A stretch of 64,000 nt of DNA from Natrialbaceae archaeon AArc-T1-2 (GTDB lineage Archaea > Halobacteriota > Halobacteria > Halobacteriales > Natrialbaceae): NCBI RefSeq assembly GCF_030273315.1, contig NZ_CP127174.1, forward strand, positions 1,240,001 through 1,304,000, given 5' to 3'. Both the position numbers and the translations under genes were made by a program. Under the pieces are notes generated by a model, which ran no database searches, had not been told where the DNA came from, and was given only the letters and a program-made list of their open reading frames with translations. This document shows, in pieces, positions 16,192 to 25,634 of the stretch (position 1 is the stretch's first letter; every line of letters begins with the position of its first letter).

Positions 16192-17160
16192 TCAACACGC
16201 ATCGAACTCGAACTCGCCATTGAGCGCCATCGAGTGATCGTCGTAGTACGCATAGAGGTTCTGTGGCGCGACGTACCGTCCGCCGTAGTGGCCGACGGGG
16301 CCGTTCGTGTCGATAACGTTGTCCTCGTAGTCTTCCGTGAACCGGAGGTCCCGGCGCTGGTAAATGGGCTCGCCGTCGAGGCTGTAGCGCACGACGCCGT
16401 CGGGGTTTGCAACGCCGTCGGTCATCGTGTTCACGCAGATGTAGTACTCGAGTTCGTACCACTCGCCGGGTTCGATCGAGGCCTCCTCGATCGTGTACTC
16501 CTCACCGTCGACGATGTAATCGTGATCCTGATACTGATCCATGTGATACGTTATTGACAGGAGATTGAACGGTCCCGCCGCGTCGGCGTCGCGCGTCGTG
16601 ACGTACAGACGGTTGCTCCAGCCGTTGGTGCCGTCGGGAACGCCGCCACCGGCGCTTCCCTCGCCGAGTGCTATCGCACAGTTCCAGAGTCGACAGTTCG
16701 ATGGGTCTCGCCCTTCCATCGACCAGCCGGTGTCGAGCGCGAAGTCGACGCGCCCGGTGAGTTCGAACAGCCCATCTTCGAAGCCGTAGTGGAGACTCGC
16801 CCCCCAGTGGTCGTCCTCGCGGACCTGAAGCTGGAGGGCGGTCTCGTCGGACGCTCTCGGGCTGGACACGAGGTCGACGGTGTCGCCATCGCCGCTTGAG
16901 AGCCAGTATACGTCGTCCCAGCTGTCGTACTCGTCGTACTCGAGGTGAACCACCTCGTCCGGCCTGTTACCGTGGTCTGCCATCGCCGTGTCGACACCGG
17001 CTCCGAGGACACCGAGGACGCTTCCGGCACCCACGAGGCTGCCCATCCGGAGCGCTCGTCGTCGCGTCATTCCGGCTCCAGCGTCGTCGGTCGCTTTAGT
17101 GGTCTGTTCTGGCACGCGCGAATCGACATCGGTGTCGACGGCGGGAGTATTCGAGTCCAT
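16192..17160 (-). CDS. Tat-exported polysaccharide lyase/concanavalin-like protein
   Basis: A 322-residue secreted protein. The Tat signal TRRRALRMGSLVGAGSV lies after a 30-residue polar extension. The start at 17160 is supported by a TATA-like ATACAATTACC near 17186, which would give a leaderless message. The mature part looks like the jelly-roll of alginate-lyase-like PL families: VVHLEYDEYDSWDD, GLFELTGRVDF, GEWYELEYYICVNT, DGVVRYSLDGEPIYQRRDL, TNGPVGHYGGRY. Catalytic residues cannot be named with certainty. A carbohydrate-degrading or carbohydrate-binding role is inferred. It stands alone. Confidence 0.6.
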   Translation of the reverse strand: MDSNTPAVDTDVDSRVPEQTTKATDDAGAGMTRRRALRMGSLVGAGSVLGVLGAGVDTAMADHGNRPDEVVHLEYDEYDSWDDVYWLSSGDGDTVDLVSSPRASDETALQLQVREDDHWGASLHYGFEDGLFELTGRVDFALDTGWSMEGRDPSNCRLWNCAIALGEGSAGGGVPDGTNGWSNRLYVTTRDADAAGPFNLLSITYHMDQYQDHDYIVDGEEYTIEEASIEPGEWYELEYYICVNTMTDGVANPDGVVRYSLDGEPIYQRRDLRFTEDYEDNVIDTNGPVGHYGGRYVAPQNLYAYYDDHSMALNGEFEFDAC

Positions 17161-17479
17161 CCGCGTGACGCTATCTGCCAGCCGGTAATTGTATTGGAGC
17201 TGTTACCCGTACGTTTCGGCGCGTCCAACTGTCTACCCCGACGATTGGTACGCGCGGGACGGTAGTAGTGACCCGACTACCGCTCTCGGTTCGTCGCCCG
17301 CCGTCGGAACGGATCACCGATGACTCCGTCGAGCGCCTGGCCTGCGGGCTGACCGGCCGCTCCCGACGCGGGACGGCCGAGACGCGTCGAGGACTCCCCT
17401 CTGCGAGTCGGTGGATAACGCTTTTGGCCTCGACTCTCCCGGACTCGAGCATGGACGCGCGAACGCGTGGAGGGTCGCG
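17161..17479. other. Intergenic region (about 319 bases)
   Basis: Holds the leaderless promoter of the minus-strand lyase-like gene (TATA near 17182-17195) and, for the plus-strand gene, a TATA-like CGCTTTTGG near 17419-17427. A 10-codon ORF at 17451-17483 overlaps the next start, but nothing supports it. I see no RNA gene or repeat. Confidence 0.6.
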
Positions 17480-17989
17480 ATGACCGGAGCCGACGGCACC
17501 GACGGCGGGACGGACGTCGCCCCCGAGCCGGACGATCCCTGGACGGAGCTTCTCGCCGACACCGAGGAGATCGCCACGGAGTACCGCGAGGCGGGCTGGG
17601 AGGCCGTCGCCGTCCGACCCACGGACGTTACGGCCGTCAACCGCGAGGAGCGCGCCTGGCTCACCGTCTTCGCCACCGACGCCGAGTACGAGCCTGTGGC
17701 GTCCGTCGTCGACCGTGACGAGGCCACCTTCGAGGGGGCCGACGTCTATCGACGGCAGGTCAAGGAGACGACCTACGTCCTGGCGGTCGAACTCGACGCT
17801 GCGACCGAGACCGCCGTCGTCGTCCCGCTCTCGTACGATCTCGCGGAGGGCCGGGGTGTGCTCGAGTCGGCTCTCGAAGCCGGCGAGCTGACCGTCCGCG
17901 TTCGTCCCCCCTCGATCGACGACGGCTGGGTGTCGTTCGCTCACGACGAGCCGTCGCTGTTCGTCGCGGACGACGCTTTCGAGAGGTGA
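17480..17989 (+). CDS. Conserved haloarchaeal hypothetical protein
   Basis: A 169-residue acidic soluble protein I do not recognise by function. The start MTGADGTDGG at 17480 follows GGAGGG within 10 bases, a plausible ribosome site. After a disordered acidic head (1-20), DPWTELLADTEEIATEYREAGWEAVAVRPTD-like text suggests a helix and an alpha/beta domain. RRQVKETTYVLAVELDA and VVVPLSYDL are the hydrophobic strands. It lies 84 bases before AMP phosphorylase on the same strand, but that gene has its own TATA-like box, so co-regulation is uncertain. Confidence 0.7.
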   Translation: MTGADGTDGGTDVAPEPDDPWTELLADTEEIATEYREAGWEAVAVRPTDVTAVNREERAWLTVFATDAEYEPVASVVDRDEATFEGADVYRRQVKETTYVLAVELDAATETAVVVPLSYDLAEGRGVLESALEAGELTVRVRPPSIDDGWVSFAHDEPSLFVADDAFER

Positions 17990-18073
17990 ACTGACCGTTC
18001 GAATCGGTTCCGGATCGAGGACGTTCGCGCACCCGGCACCGTTTTGGTCGCGCGGTCGGTTCGAACGGCTAGG

Positions 18074-19552
18074 ATGCAACTCGAGGCCGACGCGATCGAC
18101 ATCGGGACGAGCCGGCCGACGGTCCTGTTGAACGTCGCCGACGCGGCGGAGCTGGGTGCCCACCCGCTAGACCGCGTCCGGATCGACTACGACGAGACGA
18201 CGACGACCGGGATCGTCAAGGTGACCGACGAGCTGGTCGACGCCGGGACGATCGGCGTCTCCGAACCCTTAGAACACGTCCGCGGCCCCGTCGAGGTGGC
18301 CCTGGCCGGCACGCCGGGGTCGGTCCGGTACGTCCGCAAGAAACTCGACGACGTCGAACTCGAGCGCGACGAACTCGAGGCAATCGTCCGAGACGTCCAC
18401 GAGAATCGCCTCTCGGACGTCGAGTTGAGCGCGTACGTCTCGGGCGTCTACGCAAACGGGCTCTCACTCGAGGAGACCAAACACCTCACGGAGGCGATGA
18501 GCGCGATCGGCGAACGCCTCGAGTGGGAGGAGCCGGTCGTCGCCGACAAACACTCAATCGGCGGCGTCGCGGGCAACCGGACGACGCCGATCATCGTCCC
18601 GATCGTCGCCGAGGCGGGGCTGACGATGCCGAAGACGTCCTCGCGGGCGGTGACCTCGCCCGCGGGCACCGCCGACGTGATGGAAGTGTTCTGTGAGATC
18701 GAATTTACGACCGCCGAGATCGAATCGATCGTCGCCGAGACGAACTGCTGTCTCGTCTGGGGTGGCGGCGTCGACCTCTCGCCGGTCGACGACGAGATCA
18801 TCCGCGCGGAGAACCCCCTCTCGATCGACCCGCCGGGCCAGCTCATCGCCTCCGTGCTCTCGAAGAAACGGAGCGCGGGCTCGACCCACGTCGTCGTCGA
18901 CGTCCCCTACGGCGAGGGCGCGAAAGTCGAGAGCCTCGTCGCCGCCCGCGAACTCGCAGACGACTTCAAACGCGTCGGCGACCACCTCGGGGTCGACGTC
19001 GTCTGTGCGATCACCCACGGCACCGACCCGACGGGCTATGGCATCGGCCCCGTCCTCGAGGCCAGAGACGTCCTCTCGGTGCTCGAGGGCGGCGGCCCCG
19101 AGTCGCTCCGGCTGAAGTCGCTTCGGCTCGCGAACATCCTGCTCGAGCACTGCGGCGTCGAGGCCGACGCGACCGAGATCCTCGACTCCGGACGAGCGCT
19201 CGAGCGCTTCCGTGATCTCGTCGCGGCCCAGGGTGGCGATCCCGACGTCGTCGTCAGTGACCTCGAGCCGGGATCGGAGACGGCGACGATCCGGGCCGGG
19301 CGAGCGGGGCTGATCTCGCGGGTCGACAATCGCCAGCTGAGCGATCTCGCCAGACGGGCCGGCGCGCCGAAAGACCTCCGGGCCGGGATCGCTGTCCACC
19401 GGACGACGGGCGAGCCAGTCGACGAAGGCGACGACCTCTATACGATCCACGCCGAGACACCGAGCAAGCTCGACGAAGCTGAACGGCTCGCAGAGAAACT
19501 CGAGCCGATCCGGATTCGGAGCAAAGCCGACGCGCTCGTCGAACGGCGATGA
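18074..19552 (+). CDS. deoA: AMP phosphorylase
   Basis: Phosphorolyses AMP (and CMP/UMP) to base and ribose 1,5-bisphosphate, the first step of the archaeal nucleotide degradation pathway that feeds ribose-1,5-bisphosphate isomerase and type III RuBisCO. At 492 residues it has the long archaeal N-terminal domain (1-85) before the thymidine-phosphorylase core. Signatures are VVADKHSIGGVAGNRTTP (about 157-174), SSRAVTSPAGTADVMEV, and GVDLSPVDDEII. The start MQLEADAIDIG (18074) lies about 30 bases after a TATA-like CGTTTTGG. The isomerase and RuBisCO are not in this window. Confidence 0.93.
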   Translation: MQLEADAIDIGTSRPTVLLNVADAAELGAHPLDRVRIDYDETTTTGIVKVTDELVDAGTIGVSEPLEHVRGPVEVALAGTPGSVRYVRKKLDDVELERDELEAIVRDVHENRLSDVELSAYVSGVYANGLSLEETKHLTEAMSAIGERLEWEEPVVADKHSIGGVAGNRTTPIIVPIVAEAGLTMPKTSSRAVTSPAGTADVMEVFCEIEFTTAEIESIVAETNCCLVWGGGVDLSPVDDEIIRAENPLSIDPPGQLIASVLSKKRSAGSTHVVVDVPYGEGAKVESLVAARELADDFKRVGDHLGVDVVCAITHGTDPTGYGIGPVLEARDVLSVLEGGGPESLRLKSLRLANILLEHCGVEADATEILDSGRALERFRDLVAAQGGDPDVVVSDLEPGSETATIRAGRAGLISRVDNRQLSDLARRAGAPKDLRAGIAVHRTTGEPVDEGDDLYTIHAETPSKLDEAERLAEKLEPIRIRSKADALVERR

Positions 19553-19654
19553 TCGACGGTCCCCGATGTTTGTGTCCCGTACGCCCGCGCGACCGTCGAA
19601 CTGCCGCCTGCGCCTGCCAATCTATAAGAACCCGTTCGTGGTACGGAGACCAGC

Positions 19655-20059
19655 ATGTACGACACGATCCTCGTCCCGGTCGACGGCAGCGAACCGGCAA
19701 ACCGGGCGACAGAGCACGCGATGGACATCGCGTCGACGTTCGACGCGGACCTCCACGCGCTGTACGTCGTCGACACCCGTCGGTACGGTGGCGTCTCGGA
19801 CGCCGGTGGCGTCCTCGAGGACCTCGAAGAGAGCGGACGGGGGATTCTCGAGGATCTCGAAACGCGTGCTGACGTCGAGATGACGACCGAGATTCGACGC
19901 GGACGGCCGAGCGAGGAGATCGACGCCTACGCGGACGCGATCGGTGCCGATCTCATCGTCCTCGGAAACCGAGGACTCGCCGGACCGCCGGGTGGCGAGA
20001 TCGGGAGCGTCGCCGAACGGGTCGTCAGATACGCCGGCCGGCCCGTGATCACGGCCTGA
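19655..20059 (+). CDS. Universal stress protein (UspA), single domain
   Basis: A 134-residue Usp domain, a Rossmann-like stress protein that usually binds ATP and dimerises. It opens MYDTILVPVDGSEPAN and ends with the nucleotide loop GNRGLAGPPGGEIGSVAERVVRYAGRPV, in which GxxG-(9x)-GS is intact, so ATP binding is expected. A TATA-like TATAAGAA about 28 bases upstream suggests a leaderless message. It lies 27 bases before a second Usp gene; the two are likely co-transcribed and form the first of three Usp groups in this region. Confidence 0.92.
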   Translation: MYDTILVPVDGSEPANRATEHAMDIASTFDADLHALYVVDTRRYGGVSDAGGVLEDLEESGRGILEDLETRADVEMTTEIRRGRPSEEIDAYADAIGADLIVLGNRGLAGPPGGEIGSVAERVVRYAGRPVITA

Positions 20060-20086
20060 ACCGTATCCGAACCCTATCGACAATCT

Positions 20087-20506
20087 ATGTACGATACGAT
20101 CCTGGTCGCGACGGATGGCAGCGATCCCGCGAACCGCGCCGTCGAACACGCGCTGACGCTTGCAGACCGCTACGACGCCGAGGTCCACGCGCTGTACTGC
20201 GTCGAAACCCACCGCTACGGCGAGCCCGCGCTAAGCAGCTCCGCGATCGTCCTGAACAAACTCGAAGAACAGGGACAGGCGATGCTCCAGGACCTCGTCG
20301 ACCGCGCCGACAACGAGGGTATCGAGATGGGCTGTACCGTCTGTCACGGGCGTCCCTGGGAGGAGATCCACGACTGCGCCGAGAAGTGCGACGCGGATCT
20401 CATCGTCATCGGCTACCAGGGCCAGAGCCACTCGCGTGACATGAAAATCGGCAGCGTCGCCGAACGGGTCGTCCGGACGGCCGATCGACCCGTCCTGACG
20501 GCCTGA
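20087..20506 (+). CDS. Universal stress protein (UspA), single domain
   Basis: A 139-residue Usp domain, MYDTILVATDGSDPAN to VVRTADRPVLTA, paralogous to its upstream neighbour (both share the DRYDAEVHALY-like strand). The nucleotide-binding loop GYQGQSHSRDMKIGSVAERVV keeps GxxG and the terminal GS. It has an unusual cluster of cysteines (HALYCVETH, GCTVCHGRPWEE, DCAEKCDAD) that the paralogue lacks, so a redox or metal-linked role is possible. It converges on the tandem Usp gene at 20520. Confidence 0.92.
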   Translation: MYDTILVATDGSDPANRAVEHALTLADRYDAEVHALYCVETHRYGEPALSSSAIVLNKLEEQGQAMLQDLVDRADNEGIEMGCTVCHGRPWEEIHDCAEKCDADLIVIGYQGQSHSRDMKIGSVAERVVRTADRPVLTA

Positions 20507-20519
20507 TATCGCCGAGTGC

Positions 20520-21398
20520 TCACCTGACCGTCAACACCGGCCGCTCGGACCGACGCACGACGCGGGCGGTCGTACTTCCGAGCAGGCGATCCGAGCGGCC
20601 GCCACCGCCCCGGCCGCGCGTTCCCATCGCCAGCAGGTCGGCGTCGACGCCGTCTGCGTACGCGAGGATCTCCTCGTCGGGTGCCCCGCGGAGAACCTCG
20701 GTGTTCACGCCGAGTCCGCGCTCGGTCGCCTCGGCTGCAACCTCCTCGAGGACGGTCTCACCGCCCTCGCGGAGGTTCCCGATGATACTCCGGGGGGCGT
20801 CCTCTAAGTCGTAGATCGTCCGGTCGATCACGTAGACGACGTCGACGGTCGCGCCGGTGAGGTCGGCGATCTCGAGAGCGCGGTCTGTGGCCCGGTCGGC
20901 GGCGTCGCTGCCGTCGGTCGGGACGACGACGCGGTCGGTCGTCACGCCCGCGACGGAGGGGACATCTTCGGGACCGTCGGCAAGTCGGACCGCCATCACG
21001 GGGACGTCGGCGGTCGCGATCACACGTTCGGTCGTGCTGCCGAGTCGGACGTCGCGCTCGCCGTGAGTCCCCATCACGATCAGGTCGGCGTCCGCCTCGT
21101 CGGCGTAGGCGACGATCTGGCGGTGGGAAACGCCGTCCCGGACGTGTCGAACGACCTCGACGCCCGCGTCGTCGGCCAGTTCCATCACGTGTTCGGTCGC
21201 CTGCTCGCCCCGTCGTTCCGTCGAGCGACGGACCTGTTCGCGTTCGTCGGCATCGAGGGCCGCGAGGTCGTCTCCGGACTCGATTACGGAGAGCGCGTGA
21301 ACGGTCGCACCGCCGACTCGAGCGAGCGAGAGTGCGCGGGCGATCGCGCCCTCCGCGCCGGGCGTGCCGTCGACCGGAACGAGGATACTGTCGTACAT
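20520..21398 (-). CDS. Tandem universal stress protein (two UspA domains)
   Basis: A 292-residue protein made of two Usp domains. The first (1-145) opens MYDSILVPVDGTPGAEG and closes GTHGERDVRLGSTTERVIATADVPVMAVR. The second (153-292) opens DRVVVPTDGSDAADRA and closes GTRGRGGGGRSDRLLGSTTARVVRRSERPV. Both nucleotide loops end in GS, with a Gly-rich insertion in the second, so both sites could bind ATP. A single chain would replace the usual homodimer. It is convergent with the upstream single-domain Usp gene and divergent from the kinase gene. Confidence 0.92.
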   Translation of the reverse strand: MYDSILVPVDGTPGAEGAIARALSLARVGGATVHALSVIESGDDLAALDADEREQVRRSTERRGEQATEHVMELADDAGVEVVRHVRDGVSHRQIVAYADEADADLIVMGTHGERDVRLGSTTERVIATADVPVMAVRLADGPEDVPSVAGVTTDRVVVPTDGSDAADRATDRALEIADLTGATVDVVYVIDRTIYDLEDAPRSIIGNLREGGETVLEEVAAEATERGLGVNTEVLRGAPDEEILAYADGVDADLLAMGTRGRGGGGRSDRLLGSTTARVVRRSERPVLTVR

Positions 21399-21546
21399 CG
21401 CGTCGGACGTACCACGTCGGGGTTCAAGAAGCTACACGCCACGCTGTGGGCTCTCTCCACCCTCGTACCGGTAGCCTCTTTGAGCAGTTGTGCGAACGGA
21501 GAGATATGTACGGCCAGCTCATCGACGACCGTCCCGATCGACGACG

Positions 21547-23112
21547 ATGAGGGGCTTTTACCGTCGGTACCTCCAGGTCGTCGTTCGCTTTCTGCCGTTC
21601 GCGATCGCCTTTCTCCGGGACCGGCGACGGTTCCTGCTCGTCGGCTCGCCCCGTCGGCTCCCCGAGTCGGCCCACCGCGAACGCGCCGAGGCGATGACCG
21701 AGACGATGCTCGAGCTCGGCCCCGCGTTCGTCAAGGTCGGACAGGTGCTCTCGACGCGACCCGACGTCGTCCCGCCGACGTACGTCGACGTCTTCGGGAC
21801 GTTACAGGACGAGGTCCCGGAGGACGCAGGCGGGGAACCGCGAGACGTCCTCGAGGCCGAACTCGGCGACGAGCTCGATCTCGGGACGCTCGAGCCGGTC
21901 GCCGGCGGTTCGCTCGCGTTCGTCTACACCGCTCGCTACGAGGGCGAGCGGATTGCGTTGAAGGTCCGTCGACCCGGCGTCAGGACGGTGATCGAACGCG
22001 ACCTTCGGGTCGTCAGGGCGCTGGTCCCGATCGTCGGGCTCTTCGCCGACGAGCGCCAGCAGTACTCGATCGAGAACGTCGCCGACGACTTCGAGGAGAT
22101 CATCCTCGAGGAACTGGACTTCGAGCGCGAGGCGCGGATGATGGTCGATATCGGTGCGAACGTCGAGGACGAGGATCGGGTCGTCGTGCCCGGAGTCTAC
22201 GAGGACCTCTCCGCCGAACGGGTGCTGGCGATGGAGTACGTTCCCGGCGAGAAGATCACGAACGAGGATGTCCTGGACGCCCACGAGCTCACCCCCTCGG
22301 AGATGGCGACGCTGATCGCCCGAACGTACCTGAAGATGGGGCTGATCGACGGCGTCTTTCACGCCGATCCTCACCCGGGCAATCTCGCAGTTACCGACGA
22401 GGGACAACTCGTCATCTACGACTTCGGGATGAGCGAACGGCTCACGCCAGCCGAACAGGAGGACATCGTCTCGCTGTACCGGACGCTCGTCCGTCGGGAC
22501 GTCGACGGTCTGATGGACGCGCTGATCGCACTGGAGGTGCTCGAGCCGACGGTCGACCGGGCCGCCGTCCGGGACGTCCTCCGGCTCGTCATCGAGAACC
22601 TCGAGGGACGCTCCGAGATCACCTGGCGGCTGATCATCACGGAGCTGCTGACGATGTTGCAGGACTTTCCGTTCCGGATCCCGCCCGACGTCATGTTGCT
22701 CGTCCGGGTCGGCACCGTCGGCGAAGGCGTCTGTCGGTCGCTCGACCCTGACTTCGACTTCATCGCCGTTATTCGCGACTTTCTGATCGACTACGGCTTC
22801 ATCGAGACCGAACTCCGGGCGCTGCTCGAGGACGTCCGTACCGACCTGCGTCAGTCGGCTCCCGTCGCGGCCGGACTGCCCGCACGAGCCGATCGGGTCC
22901 TCGGACAGCTCGAGCGTGGCGAACTCCTCGTCCGGACCGAGCCCGTCGAGACCGACGACGGCGACGGGGGCGTCGGCTACGCGATTCTCGCTGCTGCCGC
23001 CGTCGTCGCCGCGGCGATCCTGACCTTCCACGAGGCCTCTTACGAGATCGCTGGCCTCGCACTCGCCGTCGCGTTCTTCCTGTTGTACCTCCGGAGCCGG
23101 CTGTCAGCGTAA
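21547..23112 (+). CDS. ABC1/UbiB-family protein kinase-like, membrane-anchored
   Basis: A 521-residue atypical kinase of the ABC1 (AarF/UbiB) family, linked in bacteria and mitochondria to quinone synthesis or lipid homeostasis. It shows the family's KxGQ motif (AFVKVGQVLSTRPDVVPP, about 55-72), Ala-rich-loop region GGSLAFVYTARY, LKVRRPG with the ATP-binding Lys, LDFEREARMM, and the catalytic FHADPHPGNLA and YDFGMSERL segments (about 277-305). Two C-terminal hydrophobic helices (about 478-520) anchor it. The start MRGFYRRYLQ (21547) fits a hydrophobic N terminus. It has its own promoter in the divergent gap. Confidence 0.9.
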   Translation: MRGFYRRYLQVVVRFLPFAIAFLRDRRRFLLVGSPRRLPESAHRERAEAMTETMLELGPAFVKVGQVLSTRPDVVPPTYVDVFGTLQDEVPEDAGGEPRDVLEAELGDELDLGTLEPVAGGSLAFVYTARYEGERIALKVRRPGVRTVIERDLRVVRALVPIVGLFADERQQYSIENVADDFEEIILEELDFEREARMMVDIGANVEDEDRVVVPGVYEDLSAERVLAMEYVPGEKITNEDVLDAHELTPSEMATLIARTYLKMGLIDGVFHADPHPGNLAVTDEGQLVIYDFGMSERLTPAEQEDIVSLYRTLVRRDVDGLMDALIALEVLEPTVDRAAVRDVLRLVIENLEGRSEITWRLIITELLTMLQDFPFRIPPDVMLLVRVGTVGEGVCRSLDPDFDFIAVIRDFLIDYGFIETELRALLEDVRTDLRQSAPVAAGLPARADRVLGQLERGELLVRTEPVETDDGDGGVGYAILAAAAVVAAAILTFHEASYEIAGLALAVAFFLLYLRSRLSA

Positions 23113-23301
23113 CCGAGCGCCTCGAGAGTGGACGAACGTCGATCGAACTCACGGAAATGTTAATGTGCGTGGGCGTTGGAGCCGAGTCCGGGGCCGTGGA
23201 CGTCCCTGTCACACGTCCCAGCTTCCGACCCCACCCCCTGTTTCGCCTCGAGGCCGCGGCGACGGCGCACCTTCTTACCGCGTTCGGCCGTACACCCCGT
23301 G

Positions 23302-23745
23302 ATGGACCGGATCGAGTACATCTACACGTTCGGCATGGACGAAACCGAGATCGGCGACCGACTCGACGCTCACGACGTCGGCGTCCTCTCGCTCGCGAAC
23401 GAGGGCGCGGCGTATGCGATTCCCGTCGGCTATCAGTTCGACGACTCCTCACTTTACATCCGGCTTTCGGCGACGGATTCGAGCAAGAAGATGGCGTTTC
23501 TCGAGGCGACGACCGAGGCCAGTTTCCTGCTGTACGAGGTCGAGCCGCCCGATGACTCCTGGAGTATCGTCGCCACTGGCGAGTTACGTCGGCTGACGGG
23601 CGAGGAACGCGAGGCGTTCGACGCGACGACGGTCAACCGGGAGTTTCGCCGGCTACGGATCTTCGACGAGGACGTCGCCGAGGTCGACCTCGAGATCTAC
23701 GAACTCGAGATCGAGACGCTGACAGGCCGGAAGACGGGTCAGTAG
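23302..23745 (+). CDS. Pyridoxamine 5'-phosphate oxidase-like flavin-binding protein
   Basis: A 147-residue split-barrel protein of the PNPOx-like superfamily. Members bind FMN, F420 or heme, so the reaction cannot be assigned. Typical strands are VGVLSLANEGAAYAIPVGY (substrate/flavin edge), LYIRLSATDSSKKMAFLE (phosphate-binding Ser/Lys) and ASFLLYEVEPPDDSWSIVATGELRRLTGEE. The start MDRIEYIYTFG (23302) is chosen because the preceding reading frame is Pro/Arg-rich. Its stop lies three bases from the convergent tandem Usp gene. Confidence 0.83.
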   Translation: MDRIEYIYTFGMDETEIGDRLDAHDVGVLSLANEGAAYAIPVGYQFDDSSLYIRLSATDSSKKMAFLEATTEASFLLYEVEPPDDSWSIVATGELRRLTGEEREAFDATTVNREFRRLRIFDEDVAEVDLEIYELEIETLTGRKTGQ

Positions 23746-23748
23746 CCG

Positions 23749-24624
23749 CTACGGCAAGAGGCGCTTGAACCGGGAGGAGACGGGTTCGTACCGCTTCGCC
23801 AGCACGACCGAGCCCGCGGCGTGACGACCAACCGCCTCCGAGACCGTCCCGAGGAGCGTTCGCTCGAGAACGCCCCCGCGGGAGACGCCGAGGAACGTGA
23901 CGTCGTGGTCCGCCGTTCGGTCGGTGATCGCACCGGCGACGTCGTCGCGCTCGACGATCACCCGTTCGATCGACGAGACACCCTCGAGCGACCCCGTCGC
24001 CTGCCGAAGGAGCGTCTCCGCGTCCCGCCGGCTCAGCTCGGGGTCGTCGGTCGCCATCACGTGTACCAGCTGTACCGAGGCGTCGTGCTGGCGGGCGGTC
24101 GCGCCGGCGACCTCGGTAGCGAAGGCGTCGTGTGGACCGCCGGCGACCGGCACCAGTACGGAGTCGATCGACTCGGGCCGGGGCGTCTTGATGCGCTCGA
24201 CGAGGACGTCACACGTGGCCTTTTTGAGGACGGTATCGAGGTATCCACCGAGAACGCGGTCCTCCCGTGGCGGTCGTCCCCGCCAGCCCATGAAGACAGC
24301 GTCGGCGTCGTAGGCCTCGATCGAGCTGAGGATGCCGGCGGCGACCCCCCGCGCGATCCGGATACGACGCTCGGCCGGGACTCCGGCCGACTCGACCACC
24401 TCCATGGCGTCCGCGAGCATCGTCTCGTCTTCGTCTTCGAGGAGGTACTCCTTTCCGTCCTGTAAGGACAGCTGTGGCGGGACGTCGAGGACGTAACAGA
24501 GGATGATCTCGAGGTTTCGATCCGTGGCGACGTCGATCGCGGTGGGAAGCTGTCGCTCGGCGGCTTCGGCGTTCGCGATCGGCACCAGCAACCGCCCGTC
24601 GGCGTCCGTCGTGTTGACAGTCAT
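23749..24624 (-). CDS. Tandem universal stress protein (two divergent UspA domains)
   Basis: A 291-residue protein with two Usp-like domains. The first begins near GRLLVPIANAEAAERQ and includes VFMGWRGRPPREDRVLGGYLDTVLKKATCDVLV. The second begins ESIDSVLVPVAGGPHD and ends SRGGVLERTLLGTVSEAVGRHAAGSVVLAKR. Compared with neighbouring Usp genes, the conserved GS closing the ATP loop is replaced (GGY and GTV), so nucleotide binding may be lost, as in transporter-fused Usp domains. It is convergent with the PNPOx-like gene. Confidence 0.83.
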   Translation of the reverse strand: MTVNTTDADGRLLVPIANAEAAERQLPTAIDVATDRNLEIILCYVLDVPPQLSLQDGKEYLLEDEDETMLADAMEVVESAGVPAERRIRIARGVAAGILSSIEAYDADAVFMGWRGRPPREDRVLGGYLDTVLKKATCDVLVERIKTPRPESIDSVLVPVAGGPHDAFATEVAGATARQHDASVQLVHVMATDDPELSRRDAETLLRQATGSLEGVSSIERVIVERDDVAGAITDRTADHDVTFLGVSRGGVLERTLLGTVSEAVGRHAAGSVVLAKRYEPVSSRFKRLLP

Positions 24625-24727
24625 GTTCGTTGCTGTGAAATACGTGGTCCAGTACCATTACTCGTGGTGACTCGGGCAAATCTCGGACGGGAGAACTACC
24701 AAGGCGTCTGCGAGCGTACGTTCGACG

Positions 24728-25570
24728 ATGTACGACGACGTCTTGCTCGCGACAGACGGGAGTACCATCGCGGCGACGGCTGCCGAACAGGGGCTCGCGA
24801 TCGCCGGCCGGTTCGGCTCGGACGTACACGTGCTCTCGGTCGTCGACGACCGCGGACGCAACGCCGTACGCGAGCCGATGCGCGCTCGATGTCGCCGATC
24901 CGTCGAGGACCTCGCAGTCGAGGCGACCGATCGGAACCTGGCAGTCGAGACAACAGTCCGCGAGGGGTCGCCGACACGAGAGATCCTCGCGTACGCCGAC
25001 GACCGCGACGTCGACCTGCTCGTCGTCGGAACGCGTGGTCGGTCCGGGCTGGGTCGGCTCTCGCTCGGGAGCACGGCACTCGGCGTGATCCGGGCGGCCC
25101 GGCGACCGGTGCTCTCTGCCGGGCCGGACGTGTGGGACGTCTCGGACCCGCTCGAGAAGATTCTCGTCGCGACGGACGGCCGACCGGGGGTCGATGCCGC
25201 CGTCGACCAGGCGATCGGACTCGCTGACGCCTACGACGCGACCGTTCGCGTGCTCTCGGTCGCTGATGAGACACGGGCCCGGTCCGAGACCGCCCGCGAG
25301 GCGTTCGAACGCGCCGCCGAAAAGGCGACGAACGAGGTGGCCGTCCGCGCAGCCGATCGCGGCGTCGGCGTGGTCCAGGCAGTCGAGCGCGGACGTCCGA
25401 GTGCAGAGATTCTCGCGTACGCCGAGGCCCACGCGGTCGATCTGCTCGTGATGGGGACCGAGGGACGATCCACGCTCGAGCGCGTCGTCGTCGGCAGCGT
25501 CTCACAGCGGGTCGTAAGCGACGCCCCGGTTCCGGTGATGACCGTGCGAACGGTCGACGACGAGGCGTGA
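24728..25570 (+). CDS. Tandem universal stress protein (two UspA domains)
   Basis: A 280-residue double Usp protein. Domain one opens MYDDVLLATDGSTIAATA and has the loop GTRGRSGLGRLSLGSTALGVI. Domain two opens EKILVATDGRPGVDAAV and has GTEGRSTLERVVVGSVSQRVV. Both loops keep GxxG-(9x)-GS, so ATP binding is expected. It is divergent from the tandem Usp gene at 23749 and 64 bases before a small winged-helix gene on the same strand, which might form a short transcription unit with it. Confidence 0.92.
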   Translation: MYDDVLLATDGSTIAATAAEQGLAIAGRFGSDVHVLSVVDDRGRNAVREPMRARCRRSVEDLAVEATDRNLAVETTVREGSPTREILAYADDRDVDLLVVGTRGRSGLGRLSLGSTALGVIRAARRPVLSAGPDVWDVSDPLEKILVATDGRPGVDAAVDQAIGLADAYDATVRVLSVADETRARSETAREAFERAAEKATNEVAVRAADRGVGVVQAVERGRPSAEILAYAEAHAVDLLVMGTEGRSTLERVVVGSVSQRVVSDAPVPVMTVRTVDDEA

Positions 25571-25634
25571 TGCGACCAGTTACGATCGTCACGTCGGGAA
25601 AACGTCTTTGGTCGTCGCCGCCCTACCGATCCCG

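Noticed and set aside
17451-17483. A 10-codon ORF overlapping the start of the hypothetical gene at 17480
   Set aside because: Too short, no regulatory amino acid, and easily explained by chance.
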